NCBI GenBank assembly: GCA_036505615.1
Contig: DASXTB010000214.1
Coordinates: 1 to 15,154, forward strand
DNA: 15,154 nucleotides
Origin: DASXTB01 sp036505615
GTDB lineage: Bacteria > Acidobacteriota > UBA6911 > JACQSX01
Direction: 5' to 3'
The position numbers and the translations under genes were made by a program. Positions 5,972 to 12,850 of this stretch are shown piece after piece; within the stretch, counting starts at the first letter, position 1, and the number at the start of each line of letters is the position of its first letter. The notes below the pieces were generated by a model. It ran no database searches and had not been told where the DNA came from. It saw nothing but the letters and a program-made list of their open reading frames with translations.

Positions 5972-7174
5972 ATGACTGCTGACTCTTCAAAGCCGAAGCC
6001 AGACGTTATCGTCGCGGGACACATCTGCCTGGATATCATTCCCGTCTTGCCTAAAGGGACCAACTGCAGGGAGCTTTTGCTTCCGGGGCGTCTGCTCCAG
6101 CTCGGACCAGCGCTTGTTTCCACGGGCGGACCTGTCAGCAACACAGGCCTGGCGCTGCACAAACTGGGAGTGCCGACTCAATTGATGGCTAAAGTGGGCG
6201 ACGACGTCTTTGGCAATGCCATCCTGGATCTGGTACGGCGTCACGACGCGGCGTTGGTCGAAGGGATGAAAGTAGCGGCCGGCGAGAGTAGCTCCTATTC
6301 GGTCGTTTTGACCGTTCCGGGGATTGATCGAATTCTTCTTCATTGTCCCGGGTGCAACGATACTTTCTCCGCTGACGATGTTGATTACGATATCGCGTCT
6401 CGCGCTCGAGTGTTTCACTTCGGCTATCCACCGATGATGAAGCAGATGTATCAACAGAACGGCGAGGAGCTGGTGCGTATGATGCGCCGCGTCAAGACCG
6501 GCGGCGTTGTCACCAGTGTCGATATGGTTATGCCGGATCCCGATACCGACGCAGGGAGGGCAGATTGGACTGCGATTTTGAAACAGGCGCTGCCTTGGGT
6601 GGATCTTTTCCTGCCGAGTATCGAAGAAATGCTGTTGATGCTCGAACGTGACCTTTTTGACCAGTTGGCGATGCGCGGCGGTGCAGACGGAGTGCTTTCT
6701 GTACTGGCTCCCCAGCACTTTTCCACCATGGCTGAGAGGCTTTTGGAAATGGGTTCCGCCGTTGTAGCGCTAAAGGCGGGCCATCGGGGGCTATATCTGC
6801 GCTCCGCAGGTCCAGAAAGGATTCCGCCGACGTTTGACTCTTCCGTCTGGGCAAAACGAGAGCTGTGGGTACCCTGTTTTAAATCCAACGTTGTGGGAAC
6901 TACAGGATCGGGCGATGCTACCATCGCGGGTTTTCTAGCCGGCGTGCTTCATGACCTTGGTCCTGTTGAAGCAATGACCGGGGCGGTCGCCACGGGTGCC
7001 TGCAATGTAGAAGCTGCCGATGCATTGGGTGGTATTATTCCCTGGTCGCAGGTCCAGGAGCGCATTGCACGCGGATGGGAACGGTTACCGCTGGATATTA
7101 ACGCGGAAGGGTGGCGCTTTGATGCCCGGCGCGACGTGTGGATAGGTCCCAAGGATGGAATGGCGGTAAACTAG
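5972..7174 (+). CDS. PfkB-family carbohydrate kinase, large form
   Basis: This is a second ribokinase-fold kinase, 400 residues, longer than the usual 300-330. Seen are DVIVAGHICLDIIP (11-24), the Gly-Gly substrate segment STGGPVSNTG (50-59), KVGDDVFG (74-81), and the C-terminal signature VGTTGSGDATIAGF (308-321), with Asp315 as the expected catalytic base. The extra length lies in the insertion around 185-300 and in a C-terminal tail with Trp-rich sequence (WERLPLDINAEGWRFD). I chose ATG 5972; a TTG two codons upstream is unlikely. The phosphoacceptor cannot be named; the order with an isomerase and a sugar-phosphate-type enzyme downstream suggests a ketose or aldose. It is separate in sequence from the 4070 kinase and is not a recent duplicate of it. 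Confidence 0.9.
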   Translation: MTADSSKPKPDVIVAGHICLDIIPVLPKGTNCRELLLPGRLLQLGPALVSTGGPVSNTGLALHKLGVPTQLMAKVGDDVFGNAILDLVRRHDAALVEGMKVAAGESSSYSVVLTVPGIDRILLHCPGCNDTFSADDVDYDIASRARVFHFGYPPMMKQMYQQNGEELVRMMRRVKTGGVVTSVDMVMPDPDTDAGRADWTAILKQALPWVDLFLPSIEEMLLMLERDLFDQLAMRGGADGVLSVLAPQHFSTMAERLLEMGSAVVALKAGHRGLYLRSAGPERIPPTFDSSVWAKRELWVPCFKSNVVGTTGSGDATIAGFLAGVLHDLGPVEAMTGAVATGACNVEAADALGGIIPWSQVQERIARGWERLPLDINAEGWRFDARRDVWIGPKDGMAVN

Positions 7175-7321
7175 CCTGGATTATTCACAATGCATCCGTC
7201 CCCAAAGATAACGCTCGTCATACTGCACCCGGGCGGCCGGGGAATTTAGGAAGAAAAAATGAAGGAAAAATGAAGGGGAAAATGGGACCGCTTACGCGGT
7301 CAACGATCCTCCCTATCACCC

Positions 7322-7370
7322 GGACCACTTTCAGCGGCCTGTGTCCGCGAAGTGGACCACTCAAGTTTGG
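7322..7370. mobile_element. Possible remnant of an insertion-sequence end
   Basis: GGACCACTT (7322-7330) is nearly complementary to AAGTGGACC (7350-7358), with GCGG/CCGC inside. The sequence continues ACTCAAGTTTGGACA. Multiple CCACTT/TGTCC-type motifs are reminiscent of IS21-family termini, which carry repeated TGTCC-type and CCACTTT motifs. No istA/istB-like frame is nearby, so at most this is a solo end. An ordinary extragenic palindrome is the alternative. Confidence 0.25.
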
Positions 7371-7400
7371 ACATTTTCTCGCCGAATGTGCGTCTCTGGC

Positions 7401-7450
7401 AGCCCCGGTAGGGGCGGCGTAATCTTAGCCCACAGCGTAAGCTGTGGGAT
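7401..7450 (+). repeat. REP-like element, forward copy
   Basis: AGCCCCGG...GGGGC is followed by a short AT-rich link and then CCCACAGCGTAAGCTGTGGG, a near-perfect hairpin. The same arrangement occurs in reverse orientation at 7641-7691. A partial copy (AGCCCCGGCAGGGGCGAAAG) lies at about 7474-7493. Confidence 0.75.
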
Positions 7451-7640
7451 TTATAGGTTATTCACAACATGCCAGCCCCGGCAGGGGCGAAAGAATCAGC
7501 AGGAAGAATGAAAGTTATTCCCAGATGAAACGCTCATCATATTGCAGCTCTGGTTTTATTTTCGGTCTGATGCTGGGGCGTCGATCCTTGGTGCTGAAAA
7601 TTGCGTGAGTAAGTAAATTTGTTTATCGATAGGATCACTA

Positions 7641-7725
7641 TTTCCCACAGCTTACGCTGTGGGCTTACATTATTTGGCCCCTCCCGGGGCTTGGCGCGAT
7701 TTCGCCCCTCCCGGGGCTTGGCGCG
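7641..7725 (-). repeat. REP-like element, inverted copy with a tandem partial duplicate
   Basis: CCCACAGCTTACGCTGTGGG, an AT-rich link, and GGCCCCTCCCGGGGCTTGG form the reverse complement of the 7401-7450 element. The CCCCTCCCGGGGCTTGGCGC part is then repeated once more in tandem (about 7677-7725). Read forward, this tandem gives the peptide repeat APPGAW in the frame that leads into the isomerase gene, so the N-terminal extension of that frame is repeat-derived. Confidence 0.75.
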
Positions 7726-7793
7726 CTTCGCAGACGCCCTTTTTGCAGCGCACCCCCTGCAGGGTGCCTGCTTTGGATAGCTCTTGCCAACGA

Positions 7794-8327
7794 GTGCTGA
7801 CACAAAGTCAACTTACTGAAGCCCGCAGACGAGCGCTGGAATATTTTGCAAAAGCGGGCATAATTCTGACGCCGCAGGAAGCTGCCTCGATTGAGGTCGC
7901 CGATTTTGGCTTGAGCGATCTGCACAGTACGGGCCTGCAATTGCTCACCTATGTGAACACGGAACGCGTCTGCGCCAAGGAGCTGGTTCTTTTTCCAAGT
8001 CAAACTTGTCCGGAGCATCGTCATCCGCCCATCGGAAGCGAGCCCGGCAAGGAAGAGACATTTCGCTGCCGCTGGGGTGAAGTTTACCTGTACGTTGAAG
8101 GTGATCCGGTCGACAAACTAAAAGCGCGTGCCAAACCGCCCGCCGGCCGCGAACAAACGTACACAGTATGGCGCGAGATTACGCTTCGACCCGGCCAGCA
8201 ATTCACAATTCACCCTGACACACGCCACTGGTTTCAGGCCGGCCCCGAAGGCGCAGTTGTTTCCGAATTCTCGAGTCACAGCTGCGATGAGGCAGATATT
8301 TTCACCGATCCGGAAATTCAGCGGTGA
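7794..8327 (+). CDS. D-lyxose/D-mannose-family sugar isomerase
   Basis: This 177-residue cupin-fold protein resembles D-lyxose ketol-isomerases, which interconvert D-lyxose and D-xylulose, and often D-mannose and D-fructose, with a bound divalent metal. Visible ligands are His75 and His77 in CPEHRHPPIG, a Glu in GKEETFRC (about 87-88) and His145 in HPDTRHWFQAG; FRCRWGEVYLYVEGD (90-104) is the conserved core strand. The frame extends upstream to 7659, but that part is REP-like DNA (APPGAW copies). I chose the in-frame GTG at 7794, just before LTQSQLTEARRRALEYFAKA. A TTG at 7773 is the alternative. There is no clear ribosome-binding site. Its last four bases overlap the start of the next gene, so the two are translationally coupled. 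Confidence 0.85.
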   Translation: MLTQSQLTEARRRALEYFAKAGIILTPQEAASIEVADFGLSDLHSTGLQLLTYVNTERVCAKELVLFPSQTCPEHRHPPIGSEPGKEETFRCRWGEVYLYVEGDPVDKLKARAKPPAGREQTYTVWREITLRPGQQFTIHPDTRHWFQAGPEGAVVSEFSSHSCDEADIFTDPEIQR

Positions 8328-9280
8328 AAGAATTGACGAGCAGAAGCACAGTGTCCAAACAGCGAGGCAGTCCAGTACGACGTGTCGTGGGCGACAACGT
8401 CTGGTTTTCGGATGGCGCGCATGACGTGAGCCAATATTCCCAAATGCATGTCTACCCGCTGCGGCCGGAGATTCTCGACAACGAAGAAGCCGTGGGCCGC
8501 GCCATGGTGGAAGAGCTGGAAAAGGCGGCGCGCACGAAGGGCGGCGATTTGTCGATTGCTCTGCTCGGCGGCCGCGGCGGCCAGGCGATGCATCGAATTC
8601 TGGGGCAGCGCGCCCGCAACGGCGAACTGGACTGGCTCTTCCAGCGGCTTCATGTCTTTACCCAGGATGCCCTGGCGCCATTGAGCAAAGAGAACGGCTT
8701 TAGCTTTGTGAGAGACTTTGAACGTTTACTGGGCTCGAAATTCTTCGGGAAAATAAAAAGCTTTACTCCGATGCCGACGGATGCATCTGATGTTGAAGCA
8801 GCCCTGATTCGCTACCTCCAAAAGCTGGAGGGGGCAGGAGGCCTGGATATCTTTTTTCTCGGGCATGGACCGGAGCCGGGAGCCGCTTCTCACCTTGCTT
8901 ATATCAGGCCCGGCTCGGGGGCCACTAATACAGACGTAGCGGGAATCGTTCCCGTCTCTGCCAGCATTCTGGAACATCATATTGCCAAATTCAAAGCCGG
9001 CGGGCTCTCGCCCAGCTCAGAGGACGAAGCGCAGTGCCGAAACGTGACGCATATCGTTACACTTGGACCGGCCGCCATTCTCCAAGCGCGGCGTGTCGTC
9101 CAGTCGATTGTAGATTCCAGCACCGCACCTTCCAAGCGGGCCAGTTACCGACGCGTGTTGGACACAGGATTGGCAGACGATAGCCTTACGCGAGCCCGCC
9201 AACTGGACGAAAACCCTGGGCTCTGGATACGACTGCATCCCAATGTGCGTTCCCTGGTGCTCGCAGATCTTCTGACCTAG
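8324..9280 (+). CDS. NagB/6-phosphogluconolactonase-fold protein, divergent
   Basis: This 318-residue member of the glucosamine-6-phosphate deaminase/6-phosphogluconolactonase superfamily would act on a sugar phosphate in the cytoplasm. Landmarks are the phosphate-loop-like LSIALLGGRGGQAMHRIL (76-93), HVFTQDALAPLSKENGFSFV (110-129), DIFFLGHGPEPGAASHLAYI (175-194) and the late THIVTLGPAAILQAR (242-256). Genuine NagB has a DE pair in the second region and lactonases have a GxDGHxA motif in the third. Here these read QDA and GPEPGAASH, so the canonical acid/histidine residues are altered or shifted (His190 may substitute). It is longer than either family, about 240-270 residues. GTG at 8324 overlaps the isomerase stop (GTGA). 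The fold is likely; the activity is open. Confidence 0.75.
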   Translation: MKELTSRSTVSKQRGSPVRRVVGDNVWFSDGAHDVSQYSQMHVYPLRPEILDNEEAVGRAMVEELEKAARTKGGDLSIALLGGRGGQAMHRILGQRARNGELDWLFQRLHVFTQDALAPLSKENGFSFVRDFERLLGSKFFGKIKSFTPMPTDASDVEAALIRYLQKLEGAGGLDIFFLGHGPEPGAASHLAYIRPGSGATNTDVAGIVPVSASILEHHIAKFKAGGLSPSSEDEAQCRNVTHIVTLGPAAILQARRVVQSIVDSSTAPSKRASYRRVLDTGLADDSLTRARQLDENPGLWIRLHPNVRSLVLADLLT

Positions 9281-9311
9281 TGCGACTCTGTCGGCTCAGA
9301 GCGTCGCCATG

Positions 9312-9390
9312 TGTAGGGGCGGCTCGCGAGCCGCCCGTCTTACAACGAAATCGTCATGCTCCGACGGGCGGTTCACGAACCGCCCCTACA
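9312..9390. repeat. Double-hairpin inverted repeat element
   Basis: Two GC-rich palindromes, GGGCGGCTCGCGAGCCGCCC and GGGCGGTTCACGAACCGCCC, are arranged head to head. The outer ends read TGTAGGGGCGG (9312-9322) and CCGCCCCTACA (9380-9390). The whole 79-bp unit is an imperfect inverted repeat whose arms are themselves palindromic. It lies in the 215-bp gap between the NagB-fold gene and the exported hydrolase and may be a non-autonomous mobile or REP-type unit. Confidence 0.8.
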
Positions 9391-9482
9391 GATCGGCGTT
9401 TGCGTTAAAATCTGGGTCTGCCTTTTGCGCGACTTACAGGGATCCTGTTCCGGACTACTGCACAGTCGGCAGGATTTTCCGG

Positions 9483-9486
9483 AGGA
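9483..9486 (+). promoter_or_regulatory. Ribosome-binding site of the exported hydrolase
   Basis: GGAGGAAAGG begins at about 9481 and sits 6-9 bases before the ATG at 9496. It is the strongest Shine-Dalgarno sequence in the window and fixes the start of the signal-peptide-bearing gene. Other genes of the cluster have weak or no such site. Confidence 0.7.
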
Positions 9487-9495
9487 AAGGCAAGA

Positions 9496-11115
9496 ATGCG
9501 CATCCGTTTCACGATTGTCGGACTGATTGTGATCCTATCGGTCCCGGTCTCGGCGGCTCCAGCGCGGGGCAACCGGCAGCGTGCGCGCCACATAAGCCAC
9601 CAGCTCCTGGAGGACAAAATCCGCGGCGGTTGGGCAGGGCAGATGATCGGTGTTTCCTTCGGGGCGCCCACCGAGTTCAAGTCGAATGGCAAGATTATCG
9701 AAGGCAAACTCCCCTGGGGATTCAGCCTTGATGGGGAAAAGATTGAAGGGGAAAAGCTGTGGTCGCTTGAAGCTGTTTCCAACGCCATCGACCAAGATGA
9801 CCTTTACGTGGAAATGACGTTTGCCGACGTGATGGATCGTTTCGGTCTGGACGCGACGATCGACCAGTACGGCGAGGCATTCAAGAAATCTAAATATAGT
9901 CTGTGGCATGCGAATGCTGCTGCGCGGCGGCTGCTGAACAACGGCGTGAAAGCCGGGTGGTCGGGACACCCCAAGTACAACATTCATGCCAATGACATCG
10001 ATTTTCAGATCGAATCCGATTTCATCGGATTGATGACTCCGGGTCTGCCTCGGGAAGCGGTCAAAATTTGCGACAGGGTGGGTCGGGTGATGAATTTCGG
10101 TGACGGCCTGTATGGCGGGATGTTTATCACGGGAATGTACGCGGCGGCATTCTTCGAAAACGATGCGAGAAAAGTAGTCGAGCAGGGGCTTCGATGCATT
10201 CCGGCAAAAAGCGGCTACGGAGAACTTATTCACGATGTACTCGACTGGTCGGCGCGATATCCGGAAGATTGGAAGAAAACGTGGCAGTTGCTCGAGGAGA
10301 AGTGGGACAAAGATGACGTCTGTCCTGGCGGGGCGCTCAATCCCTTCAACATTGATGCAAAACTGAACGGGGGCTACGTGGCGCTCGGCTTGTTATACGG
10401 GAAGGGAGATTTTACCAGGACGATCGAAATCGCCACTCGCTGCGGGCAGGACTCTGACTGCAATCCTTCGAGTGCCGGAGGAATTCTAGGCGTTATGCTC
10501 GGCTATTCGAGAATACCGCATGGATGGAAGGCGGGGATTCCGCAGCTGGCCGACCGGAAATTCGCATACACAAATTATTCCTTCAATGACATTACGCGAT
10601 CAACCATGAAACGAGCTCTGGCGGTGATTGAAAGGGCTGGTGGAAAAGTGACTGAGCCGGAGATCACCGTGCCTCATCAGGAGCCAAACAGCCCAAAACT
10701 GGAAGTGTGGAATATAGGCGCACCGGAGAGACTCGTGGACGTTAAAGATAAAGCTTGGAGCTGGAAGGGAACTTGGTCTGAAGATAAGGGAAGGACCGAT
10801 ACCAGGCAGGTAGTGGGAATGTCGGCAAGTGGCGCCGGCGCTGAAGCGACACTGAATTTTACGGGCACGTCGGTGGCGGTGGTGGGGGCGCACTCGCAAG
10901 AGGGAGGCCGTGCGGACATTTATCTGGACGATAAGAAAGTGGGAGTGATCAGTTCCTACATTGTGGAACGTACTACCGACAATGGCCTCTGGCATACATA
11001 CGGGCTGAAACCTGGCACGCATAGGCTCCACATTGTAACGCGCGACGACGCGGACCCCCGCTCGAAAGGGAAGAAGACAGTGATCTATCGCGCGATTTTG
11101 TTTCGACCGAAGTAA
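9496..11115 (+). CDS. Exported ADP-ribosylglycohydrolase-family protein with C-terminal beta domain
   Basis: The 539-residue protein starts with a Sec-type signal peptide (MRIRFTIVGLIVILSVPVSA, cleavage likely after Ala20 or 21). Residues about 35-375 match the ADP-ribosylglycohydrolase fold: KIRGGWAGQMIGVSFGAPTE (41-60) is the entry helix, DQDDLYVEM (99-107) the first metal-ligand cluster and GQDSDCNPSSAGGILG (317-332) the second, where typical family members read GxDTDT. A low-complexity linker leads to a beta-rich domain (about 400-539; ATLNFTGTSVAVVGAHSQEG, then LHIVTRDDAD) that resembles a carbohydrate-binding sandwich. Family members cleave N- or O-glycosidic bonds of ADP-ribose conjugates or related glycosides with two metal ions. 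An exported copy in a sugar-gene neighbourhood suggests an extracytoplasmic glycoside substrate. A strong ribosome-binding site precedes ATG 9496. Confidence 0.85.
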   Translation: MRIRFTIVGLIVILSVPVSAAPARGNRQRARHISHQLLEDKIRGGWAGQMIGVSFGAPTEFKSNGKIIEGKLPWGFSLDGEKIEGEKLWSLEAVSNAIDQDDLYVEMTFADVMDRFGLDATIDQYGEAFKKSKYSLWHANAAARRLLNNGVKAGWSGHPKYNIHANDIDFQIESDFIGLMTPGLPREAVKICDRVGRVMNFGDGLYGGMFITGMYAAAFFENDARKVVEQGLRCIPAKSGYGELIHDVLDWSARYPEDWKKTWQLLEEKWDKDDVCPGGALNPFNIDAKLNGGYVALGLLYGKGDFTRTIEIATRCGQDSDCNPSSAGGILGVMLGYSRIPHGWKAGIPQLADRKFAYTNYSFNDITRSTMKRALAVIERAGGKVTEPEITVPHQEPNSPKLEVWNIGAPERLVDVKDKAWSWKGTWSEDKGRTDTRQVVGMSASGAGAEATLNFTGTSVAVVGAHSQEGGRADIYLDDKKVGVISSYIVERTTDNGLWHTYGLKPGTHRLHIVTRDDADPRSKGKKTVIYRAILFRPK

Positions 11116-11121
11116 GACAGG

Positions 11122-11190
11122 AAGAAATCGGAGCCGCGCGCGTAAGCAAGCGGACACTCCTGCGTACAAAACTCGGCTTGGCTTTGATTT
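11122..11190 (+). repeat. Dispersed repeat, copy 3
   Basis: The core at 11130-11160 reads GGAGCCGCGCGCGTAAGCAA, then GCGGACACTCC. It is preceded by GAAGAAATC and followed by CTCGGCTTGGCTTTGATTT, matching copy 2 over its full length. It lies immediately downstream of the exported hydrolase stop, and copy 1 lies across the end of the radical SAM gene, so two of three copies sit at 3' ends of genes. Confidence 0.75.
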
Positions 11191-11224
11191 AATCGACCGT
11201 GGGTCCGCGCCCTTATGGTCGCGG

Positions 11225-11291
11225 CTCGGATTTTTTCTCACGTTCCAAATCCGAGATTTTAAGCAGGGGTGCACGGCCGTGCAACCCCTGC
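11225..11291. repeat. Two hairpins upstream of the oxidoreductase
   Basis: CTCGGATTT (11225-11233) pairs with AAATCCGAG (11247-11255). Then GCAGGGGTGCACGG pairs with CCGTGCAACCCCTGC (11263-11291) with one bulged base. The second is an almost perfect palindrome lying 37 bases before the ATG at 11328. They could attenuate transcription into, or separate transcripts around, the oxidoreductase gene. Confidence 0.55.
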
Positions 11292-11327
11292 ATAACCGGC
11301 ATTTCGTTTTCTTTTTACAACGGTGAC

Positions 11328-12575
11328 ATGTCGATGGCTAACAACAGACTGGGAATCGGTTTTATCGGCAGTGGTTTCATTACTCGTTTTCACATCCAAT
11401 CCTGGGTCGGGGTGCGCGACGCAGATGTGCGAGGCGTCTGGAGTCCCAACTCCAACCATGCCGAAGCGGCGGCAAAACTGGCCCGCTCGCTGCGGGTGGG
11501 AGAGGCACGCGCTTTTCCCTCGATCGAAGCAATGGTTGCGGCGCCGGAGATTGACAGCATCTGGATTTGCGGTCCAAACCACACGCGCATCGACAATATG
11601 CAGCAGATTGTAAGGACCGTGAAATCGGGTAAAGGAAAACTGATTGGAATTGCCTGTGAGAAACCGCTGGCTCGCAACGTCGCCGAAGCTAAGCGAATGG
11701 TGGAACTTGTGGAGGAAGCAGGCGTGCTGCATGGCTACCTGGAGGACCAGTTGTTCTCACCTGCCGTCGAGCGGGGCAGAAGTATCGTGTGGGCGCGGGG
11801 CGCGGCGCTGACGGGCAGGCCTTATCTGGCTCGTTCGGCCGAAGAACACAGTGGCCCGCACATGCCGTGGTTCTGGCAAGGCGATTTGCAGGGAGGCGGT
11901 GTGCTCAATGACATGATGTGCCACAGTGTCGAGGTGGCGCGCTATCTTCTGACAAAGCCGGGCGCGCCTCGTAATAGTATCCGGCCCACTAAGGTCTCCG
12001 CCCAGATTGCGTGTCTGAAATGGACGCGGCCGGAATACGTGCGGTTGCTGCAGGAAATGATGGGACGTGATGTCGATTACTCGCAGCATCCCTCGGAAGA
12101 TTTTGCCCGGGCGACATTCCAGTATCTGGATGAAAACAGGAATCTCTTGATTGCGGAAACGACGACGTCTTGGAGCTATGTCGGCCCGGGACTGCGTTTA
12201 AGCATAGAGCTGCTCGGGCCCGAATACTCAATGTCGGCAAACTCGCTCGATAGCGGGCTGAAATTATTCTTCAGCCGCCGGGTGCATGGCCAGGCGGGTG
12301 AAGATCTGGTGGAAAAACAGAACGCCGAGCAGGGATGGATGCCGGTGGTAGGCAATGAAGCAGGCGATTACGGCTACGAAGGAGAGAATCGTCACTTTGT
12401 GCGTTGTTTCCTGGATGGAAAACAACCGGAGGAAAGCTTCTATGACGGCCTAGAAGTTACTGAGTTATTGATGACAGCCTACATGAGCGCCGAGCAGGAG
12501 CGCGCTATTGAGTTCAAACCGAAAGACCTGGAAAAATATGTCCCCGCGGTAGCGCGAGGTACGTGGAAACCTTAG
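11328..12575 (+). CDS. Gfo/Idh/MocA-family oxidoreductase
   Basis: This 415-residue NAD(P)-dependent sugar-type dehydrogenase has the Rossmann start GIGFIGSGFITRFH (9-22), the nucleotide-domain loop EKPLA (111-115, Lys112) and the substrate-domain motif GGGVLNDMMCHSVEVARYL (189-207), where Asp195 and His199 fit the catalytic positions of the family. The frame stays open upstream to 11199, but that part consists of hairpins. ATG 11328 puts the Rossmann strand at the usual distance; ATG 11334 is the alternative. There is no signal peptide, so the enzyme is cytoplasmic. Likely substrates are cyclitols, amino sugars or aldoses, and the exact one is unknown. Following the exported hydrolase, it could oxidise the released sugar. 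The middle region (225-270) is longer than in minimal members. Confidence 0.9.
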   Translation: MSMANNRLGIGFIGSGFITRFHIQSWVGVRDADVRGVWSPNSNHAEAAAKLARSLRVGEARAFPSIEAMVAAPEIDSIWICGPNHTRIDNMQQIVRTVKSGKGKLIGIACEKPLARNVAEAKRMVELVEEAGVLHGYLEDQLFSPAVERGRSIVWARGAALTGRPYLARSAEEHSGPHMPWFWQGDLQGGGVLNDMMCHSVEVARYLLTKPGAPRNSIRPTKVSAQIACLKWTRPEYVRLLQEMMGRDVDYSQHPSEDFARATFQYLDENRNLLIAETTTSWSYVGPGLRLSIELLGPEYSMSANSLDSGLKLFFSRRVHGQAGEDLVEKQNAEQGWMPVVGNEAGDYGYEGENRHFVRCFLDGKQPEESFYDGLEVTELLMTAYMSAEQERAIEFKPKDLEKYVPAVARGTWKP

Positions 12576-12576
12576 T

Positions 12577-12850
12577 CGATTGCGGATTACGGATTTCGGA
12601 TTGCGGATTTCTTGGATTGCGGAATGCGGAATTCCTTCAATGCGGGATGCGGAATGCGGATTTCGGAATGCGGAATGAAAACGCGGATGTGGAATGGGGC
12701 CGCAGTGCCGCTGAATGAGTTACAGAAAGGGCCGTGCTAATCTGACATGGCTGGCGATGAAATTGCAGCTCTCGGAGGGAACAATCCTTTCTACATTCCG
12801 AAATCCGCACTCCGCAATCCGCATTCGGCAATCGAAGCAATCCGCAATCG
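12577..12850. repeat. Iterated-word inverted repeat spanning the glycosyltransferase start
   Basis: The left arm (about 12577-12677) consists of GATTGCGGA, GGATTTCGGA and GGAATGCGGA words. The right arm (12793-12850) has the complementary ATTCCGAAATCCGCACTCC, CAATCCGCAATCG words. The arms are separated by about 115 bp and can pair in more than one register. The right arm lies inside the reading frame and encodes the segment RNPHSAIRIRQSKQSAI of the next gene. Confidence 0.8.

Larger units (their letters stand above)
7175..7793. other. Repeat-rich intergenic region, 619 bp
   Basis: This gap between the second kinase and the isomerase has no convincing gene. It contains GAAAAATGAAGG-type words (7252-7281), a short GACCGC/GCGGTC hairpin (about 7287-7302), a hairpin resembling an insertion-sequence end (7322-7370), two inverted copies of a REP-like element (7401-7450 and 7641-7691), partial copies, and two similar CGCTC(G/A)TCATA(C/T)TGCA segments (about 7211-7228 and 7531-7548) preceded by TTATTC words. 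Frames crossing it are repeat read-through. Confidence 0.6.

Noticed and set aside
5987..6718. Minus-strand 243-codon frame opposite the second PfkB kinase
   Set aside because: It is a shadow of the kinase gene, with histidine- and arginine-rich composition and no motif.
10600..11274. Minus-strand 224-codon frame at the 3' end of the exported hydrolase
   Set aside because: It is a shadow frame with cysteine- and arginine-rich composition that crosses a dispersed repeat, and it shows no domain.
11199..11327. N-terminal extension of the oxidoreductase from a GTG at 11199
   Set aside because: It is encoded by hairpin DNA (11225-11291), and the Rossmann start fits ATG 11328.
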